Assembly: GCF_900103985.1 (NCBI RefSeq)
Contig: NZ_FNIE01000015.1
Location: 110,586 to 174,585 of the forward strand
Direction: 5' to 3'
Source: Actinacidiphila guanduensis
Lineage (GTDB): Bacteria > Actinomycetota > Actinomycetes > Streptomycetales > Streptomycetaceae
DNA: 64,000 nt
Shown here: positions 61,301 through 64,000 of the stretch, in pieces
Numbering within the stretch: the first letter of the stretch is position 1
Layout: every line of letters begins with the position of its first letter
Notes under the pieces: model-generated
The model's input: only the letters and a program-made list of their open reading frames with translations
Database searches by the model: none
Told to the model about the DNA's origin: nothing
Program-made: the position numbers and the translations under genes

Positions 61301-61836
61301 CCCTCTTCAACGGCCACGCCCACACCGCGGCCGTCACCCGCTCCGACGGCGTGCTGGAGGTCAACACCCCCGCGGTCGGCAAGACCCCCTACAGCTCGCC
61401 CGACCAGGGCGGCTTCTTCGGCTGGATGCACGTCGGCGTCGAACCGCGCCCGGCCGGGGTGCAGGCCGGGCAGCCCAGCCCGCAGACCCGCGAGTGGCTG
61501 CGGGCCGAGAGCAGACCGCTCATCGACGGAATCGAGCTGGACGCCCCCGGCACCCTCAAGAGCGGCGCCTCCACGCAGCTGGCGGCCACCGGCATCACCA
61601 GCGAGTTCGGCCTGCGCTTCCCCTTGCGCTTCCCGGCCAGCGTGACCTGGAGCGGCGGTCCGGGCCTGGTCGTGGTGGACTCCGCGGCCGCCGCGCGGAC
61701 GGCCCGCCGCAGCCGCCGCACGCTCGCCGTGCTCGATGTGTCCACGGGGACGCTGACGGCCGTGCGGGCGGGCCGGGTCACCGTCACGGTGGCCTCCGGC
61801 GGCCTCACCGCCTCGGCGGACGTGACGCTGGGCTGA
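58354..61836 (+). CDS. Tat-exported NAGPA-type phosphodiester glycosidase fused to a metallophosphatase
   Basis: A 1160-residue exported multidomain enzyme. A twin-arginine-like signal (TRRGLIVGAVAAGL) is followed by a NAGPA/phosphodiester-glycosidase domain (about 70-420), marked by AVNGDYFDI, KPRTAIGW and MLDGGGSTELV (Asp386). Ig-like strands (about 430-610) and a lectin-like module (about 615-760) follow. A calcineurin-type phosphatase (from 790) has LSDLHVS (Asp799, His801), NGDFVDD, PGNHE (His870), HHP and NGHAH (His988, His990). The C-terminus has a bacterial Ig-like domain. Together the domains could remove GlcNAc-phosphodiester caps and the phosphate, for instance from teichoic acids. 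ATG 58354 is preferred over TTG 58345; neither has a clear RBS. Confidence 0.85.
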   Translation: MDPESTPSTGSGAAAGVTRRGLIVGAVAAGLTATAGTTAARAGTPGGTPAAADSAGPAFPTAPRFPDFTAPDYRLTVPGESVATDRTDIPVAPGIVLTSFDTFGRTGWTRVHVLNADLGQAGADLLGAGVSDPQPVAQAANAAHAVAAVNGDYFDITETYAAEGPEIQGGELRKATTQHATVAALGADQVARLADLVLTGSVTVAGTRRPLAALNSASVPADGIAVFTPQWGHGARTLIQDPGPYTELVVSGGKVTATGAAITDTPVPDGGYVVLGRGAAAADLAAARPGDTVTVEFAPQTDAPVALRMALGSGSVLVRGGTAVDFPPSTGNDEPKPRTAIGWPAGGHRLLLVAVDGSANFSAGLSFDDTAALMVRLGADEALMLDGGGSTELVARRPGDTAAGVINTPSDGSERPVADGVGLFGAKGSGRLRGLDVRPQADRVVPGLTLDVTVAGFDETWSPVDASGHQVRYRAVPGSLGSTRRGVFRADRPGAGTLRADAGGADGSHALRVVGPLDHLAFTERAVTIDPGSSATVRLTGYDADGFDAPVAPRDAELDFDAAVVSVKDAGDGSLAVTGAADASGKATVVTATVQGVTAKLPVTVGLVDVSLAEFEPTETWTAASARGTASVAFTAAPERPGATADNHALRLTYDFTGQSSTSAAYAVAGPAPITLPAGTKRLALWVNGDGNNHWLRAMVSSQGTTNVPFTFATVVDWTGWRRVVGDIPAGYSDPLTLARVYIAETSQTDKNAGQLEFDGLAAQVGQQPDTTEPPRPDPYVVEQGEVPAHHWTFAVLSDLHVSAAAGLDSFSGRQAALALDQVVAAEPDFILINGDFVDDDNPADFALANGLLRDHVPSGLPVHWTPGNHEAGLTATGGLDAFLAATGRPNKQILDHKGTRFILLDSHTGDMRTSDWDQVPLLKEELAKAEKDPAVTGVVVSFHHPLQDPSGSGASQLSDQLEAGLLKQWLADFRESSGKPVALFNGHAHTAAVTRSDGVLEVNTPAVGKTPYSSPDQGGFFGWMHVGVEPRPAGVQAGQPSPQTREWLRAESRPLIDGIELDAPGTLKSGASTQLAATGITSEFGLRFPLRFPASVTWSGGPGLVVVDSAAAARTARRSRRTLAVLDVSTGTLTAVRAGRVTVTVASGGLTASADVTLG

Positions 61837-61856
61837 CGCCCGGGCCCGTACCGGCG

Positions 61857-61885
61857 CCGGCCCCCCGCGGTTGCAGGGGGGCCGG
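61857..61885. terminator. 10-bp terminator between convergent genes
   Basis: CCGGCCCCCC and GGGGGGCCGG pair around a 9-base loop, 20 bases after the glycosidase stop and 40 bases from the stop of the aminotransferase gene. Confidence 0.75.
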
Positions 61886-61924
61886 GGCCGGCCGGGCGCC
61901 CGCACGGACGCAGAGCTACAGGGG

Positions 61925-63193
61925 TCAGGCGGCCTGCCGCTCGTACCCGACCAGGCGGACGCACACGGCCAGGCCCTCGATCGCCTGCTCCAGCTCCTTC
62001 AGGCCCGGGTAGCTGGGCGCGATGCGGATGACGGCGTCGCGCGGGTCCTTCCCGTACGGGTGGGTGGCGCCCGCCGGGGTGAGGACGATGCCGGCCTCGG
62101 CGGCCCTGCGCACGACCTCCTTCGCGCAGCCGTCCGGGACTTCGAGCGTCACGAAGTAACCGCCCTTGGGCGAGGTCCACTTGGCCAGGCCGGTGCCGCC
62201 CAGCTCCTGCTGGAGGATACGGGCGACGGCCTCGAACTTCGGCTGCAGCAGGGCCCGGTGGCGCTCCATGTGGGCACGCACCCCCTCGGCGTCGCGCAGG
62301 AACATCACGTGCCGCAGCTGGTTGACCTTGTCCGGGCCGATCGAGCGCTTGGCGTTGTTGGCCAGCAGCCATTTCACGTTCGCCGGTGAGGAGCCGAAGA
62401 AGGCCACGCCCGCGCCGGCCGCGGTCATCTTCGAGGTGGAGCCGAAGACGAACACCCGGTCGGGGTGGCCGGCTTCGGCGGCGGCGCCGAGCAGGTCGGC
62501 GATCTCGACCCGCTCGTCGGTGAGGTGGTGGGCGGCGTAGGCGTTGTCCCAGAAGATCCGGAAGTCGGGTGCGGCGGTGGGCATCGCGGCCAGCCGGGCC
62601 ACGGTGGCGTCGCTGTAGCAGGTGCCGTCCGGGTTGCTGTACTTCGGCACGCACCAGATGCCCTTGACCGCGGGGTCCTCGGCGGCGAGCCGCTCCACGG
62701 TGTCCATGTCCGGGCCGTCCGCGGTCATCGGCACCGCCACCATCTCGATGCCGAACCGCTCACACAGCGCGAAGTGCCGGTCGTAGCCGGGCACCGGGCA
62801 CAGGAAGACGATCCGCTCCTCGTCCGCCCAGCGCGCCTTCGCGCCCGGCATGACGCTCAGCAGGGCGTGCACCAGGCAGTCGTGCATCAGCTCCAGGCTG
62901 GAGTTGCCGGCCGCCAGCAGCTGGGCCGCGGGCACCTGGAGCAGCCCGGCGAAGATCTCCCGCAGCTCGGGCAGGCCCTGCAGGCCGCCGTAGTTGCGCA
63001 CGTCGGTGCCGTCGGCGGCGGTGTGCCGGCCGCCGGGCAGGCTCAGCAGGTCCTCGGAGAGGTCGAGCTGCTCCGGTGCCGGTTTGCCGCGGGTGAGGTC
63101 CAGGGAGAGCCCGCGTCCCGCGAGGTCCTGGTAGTCCTGGCGGGCCCGGGCGAGCAGCCCGGCGGTGTCGGCGTGGATCGGCTCGGTGGTCAT
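61925..63193 (-). CDS. Class I PLP aminotransferase, aspartate-aminotransferase-like (Rv3722c type)
   Basis: A 422-residue cytoplasmic enzyme of the actinobacterial group that includes the mycobacterial aspartate aminotransferase Rv3722c. The PLP Lys is Lys255 (FGSTSKMTAAG). WDNAY (Asp216, Asn217-type contact) and VPKYSNPDGTCYS carry the pyridine-ring and substrate contacts. The segment NYGGLQGLPELREIFAGLL is characteristic of this subgroup. The start at 63193 has GAGAGGAAG upstream; the frame is open a little further without an RBS. Likely transfers the amino group between aspartate and 2-oxoglutarate. Confidence 0.9.
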   Translation of the reverse strand: MTTEPIHADTAGLLARARQDYQDLAGRGLSLDLTRGKPAPEQLDLSEDLLSLPGGRHTAADGTDVRNYGGLQGLPELREIFAGLLQVPAAQLLAAGNSSLELMHDCLVHALLSVMPGAKARWADEERIVFLCPVPGYDRHFALCERFGIEMVAVPMTADGPDMDTVERLAAEDPAVKGIWCVPKYSNPDGTCYSDATVARLAAMPTAAPDFRIFWDNAYAAHHLTDERVEIADLLGAAAEAGHPDRVFVFGSTSKMTAAGAGVAFFGSSPANVKWLLANNAKRSIGPDKVNQLRHVMFLRDAEGVRAHMERHRALLQPKFEAVARILQQELGGTGLAKWTSPKGGYFVTLEVPDGCAKEVVRRAAEAGIVLTPAGATHPYGKDPRDAVIRIAPSYPGLKELEQAIEGLAVCVRLVGYERQAA

Positions 63194-63277
63194 GGCGTGC
63201 TTCCTCTCAGGGGCTGCCACGGTGGAACGGTGGCTCCCCGAGCCTACGTCCGGGCATATGCCACCGTGTGCGGTAGG

Positions 63278-64000
63278 TCACGTCGCGCTCAGCCGGTAGA
63301 GGGCGGCGGCACCGGGGGCGAGGGAGACGTCGAGGACGCCGGAGCGGGCGGCCACCGGGGCGTACCGGTCGCCGCCGGGGTCGTAACGAGCGGCTGCGTA
63401 CCGGGTGTTGATGCCGACGCGGAGGGTGGCGGGCTTGTCTGCATGTCGGTTGGTGATGAGGAGGTGGCGGGTGTCGTTTGGTTGGTGGGGGTGGGTGTAG
63501 AGGGTGAGGAGGGCGGGGTCGCCGGTGGTGTGGGTGAGGTGGGTGCCGGGGGTGAAGGGGGTGGTGCCGGTGGGGGGTTGGGGTTCGTTGGCGTGGTGGA
63601 CGGTTTCGGTGGTGAGGGGTTTGAGTTGGCGTCCTGTGGGTTGGAGCCAGGTGGTGTTGAGGGTGCGGGCTGCTTGGTAGAGGGGTGTTTGCTGTCCGTC
63701 GGTGGTGATGAGGGCTTGGGTGTAGCCCTCGCCTCGGGCGGGGTCGGGGGTCCAGTAGGTGAAGTACTGGATGCCTTTGCAGCCGTAGGCGAGGGAGGTG
63801 TTGATCTGCCAGGCGAGTTGGGAAGCGGTGGGGACGGCGTGGCCGTTGAAGCCGGTGGACTGGATGTAGGTCCAGGCGGGGATGCGGGCTGTGAGGGCGG
63901 CTTCGCGGATGATGGCCCAGGTGTCGAAGTAGGCGGTGTCGATGCTGCCGTCGGCCAGGATCGGGTACCGGTCGAACGAGATCAACGACGGACGCACCGC
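63278..64000 (-). CDS. Putative glycoside hydrolase, C-terminal part (5' end outside window)
   Basis: The last 240 residues of a larger protein that starts beyond the right edge; the frame is open at base 64000. LISFDRYPI, then IPAWTYIQSTGFNGHAVPT and AYGCKGIQYFTYWTPDP look like the end of a TIM-barrel glycosidase (GH42-like beta-galactosidase or related). A beta-sandwich tail closes it. Codons in 63420-63820 are rich in CAC, CAA, ACC and AAC, and the plus strand there is G/T-rich, unlike the flanks. This gives a His/Thr-rich segment (HLTHTTGDPALLTLYTHPHQ). Family assignment is tentative. Confidence 0.65.
   Translation of the reverse strand, partial: AVRPSLISFDRYPILADGSIDTAYFDTWAIIREAALTARIPAWTYIQSTGFNGHAVPTASQLAWQINTSLAYGCKGIQYFTYWTPDPARGEGYTQALITTDGQQTPLYQAARTLNTTWLQPTGRQLKPLTTETVHHANEPQPPTGTTPFTPGTHLTHTTGDPALLTLYTHPHQPNDTRHLLITNRHADKPATLRVGINTRYAAARYDPGGDRYAPVAARSGVLDVSLAPGAAALYRLSAT

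Noticed and set aside
57754..61905. Minus-strand open frame of about 1380 codons
   Set aside because: Antisense of the NAGPA-phosphatase gene; Gly/Arg/Val-rich without motifs.

Overview
The window is high-G+C (roughly 73%) DNA from an actinomycete, almost certainly a member of the Streptomycetaceae. Evidence for this is the codon use, the frequent GTG/TTG starts, the many Tat-type and lipoprotein signals on secreted enzymes, a giant LuxR-type (LAL) regulator, a DUF6271-type protein, a rare TTA codon in one gene, a dispersed palindromic repeat that I recognise from Streptomyces intergenic regions, and DasR-like operator sequences. No tRNA, rRNA, CRISPR array, transposase or phage gene was seen. 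The layout looks like accessory chromosome: secreted carbohydrate enzymes mixed with small export, defence and biosynthetic cassettes.

Left third (1-28.7 kb). A GH3 xylosidase/glucosidase runs off the left edge, followed by an orphan Imm51-like immunity gene and a 1205-residue LAL regulator with a repeat-rich insert. Then comes a peptide-export operon (8.6-15.0 kb): a 72-aa double-glycine precursor, an HlyD-type adaptor, a C39-peptidase ABC transporter and a second ABC transporter of the NHLM class. It is a coherent bacteriocin-type system with no visible modification enzyme. Next is a block of secreted polysaccharide enzymes (GH43, a D-Ala-D-Ala carboxypeptidase, a phytase-like esterase, a GH78 alpha-L-rhamnosidase and an unassigned glycosidase with CBM35), then asnB.

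Middle (29-47.5 kb). A KAP-family P-loop NTPase with a macro-like N-terminus is a candidate anti-phage or conflict gene. It is followed by a VWA protein, an expansin-like protein with FnIII and a carbohydrate-binding module, a secreted hypothetical protein, an orphan cysteine-type leader peptide in a decayed stretch, an M19 dipeptidase, a Thr/Pro-rich lipoprotein, the divergent ohr/ohrR pair with its operator, and a two-component system divergent from a three-gene ABC/FtsX operon. A DUF4232 lipoprotein and a frameshifted phosphotransferase follow.

Right third (47.5-64 kb). After an ADP-ribosylglycohydrolase and an AhpD-like protein comes a compact minus-strand operon: Fe(II)/2OG dioxygenase, DUF6271 protein, PLP decarboxylase, GNAT acetyltransferase, MFS exporter. 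The junctions are overlapping or nearly so, and it reads as a small uncharacterised biosynthetic pathway with its own exporter. It is divergent from a GH3 hexosaminidase whose promoter carries a DasR-like site. The window closes with a CysRS/MshC-like fragment protein, a large NAGPA-metallophosphatase fusion, an aspartate-type aminotransferase and the 3' part of another glycosidase.
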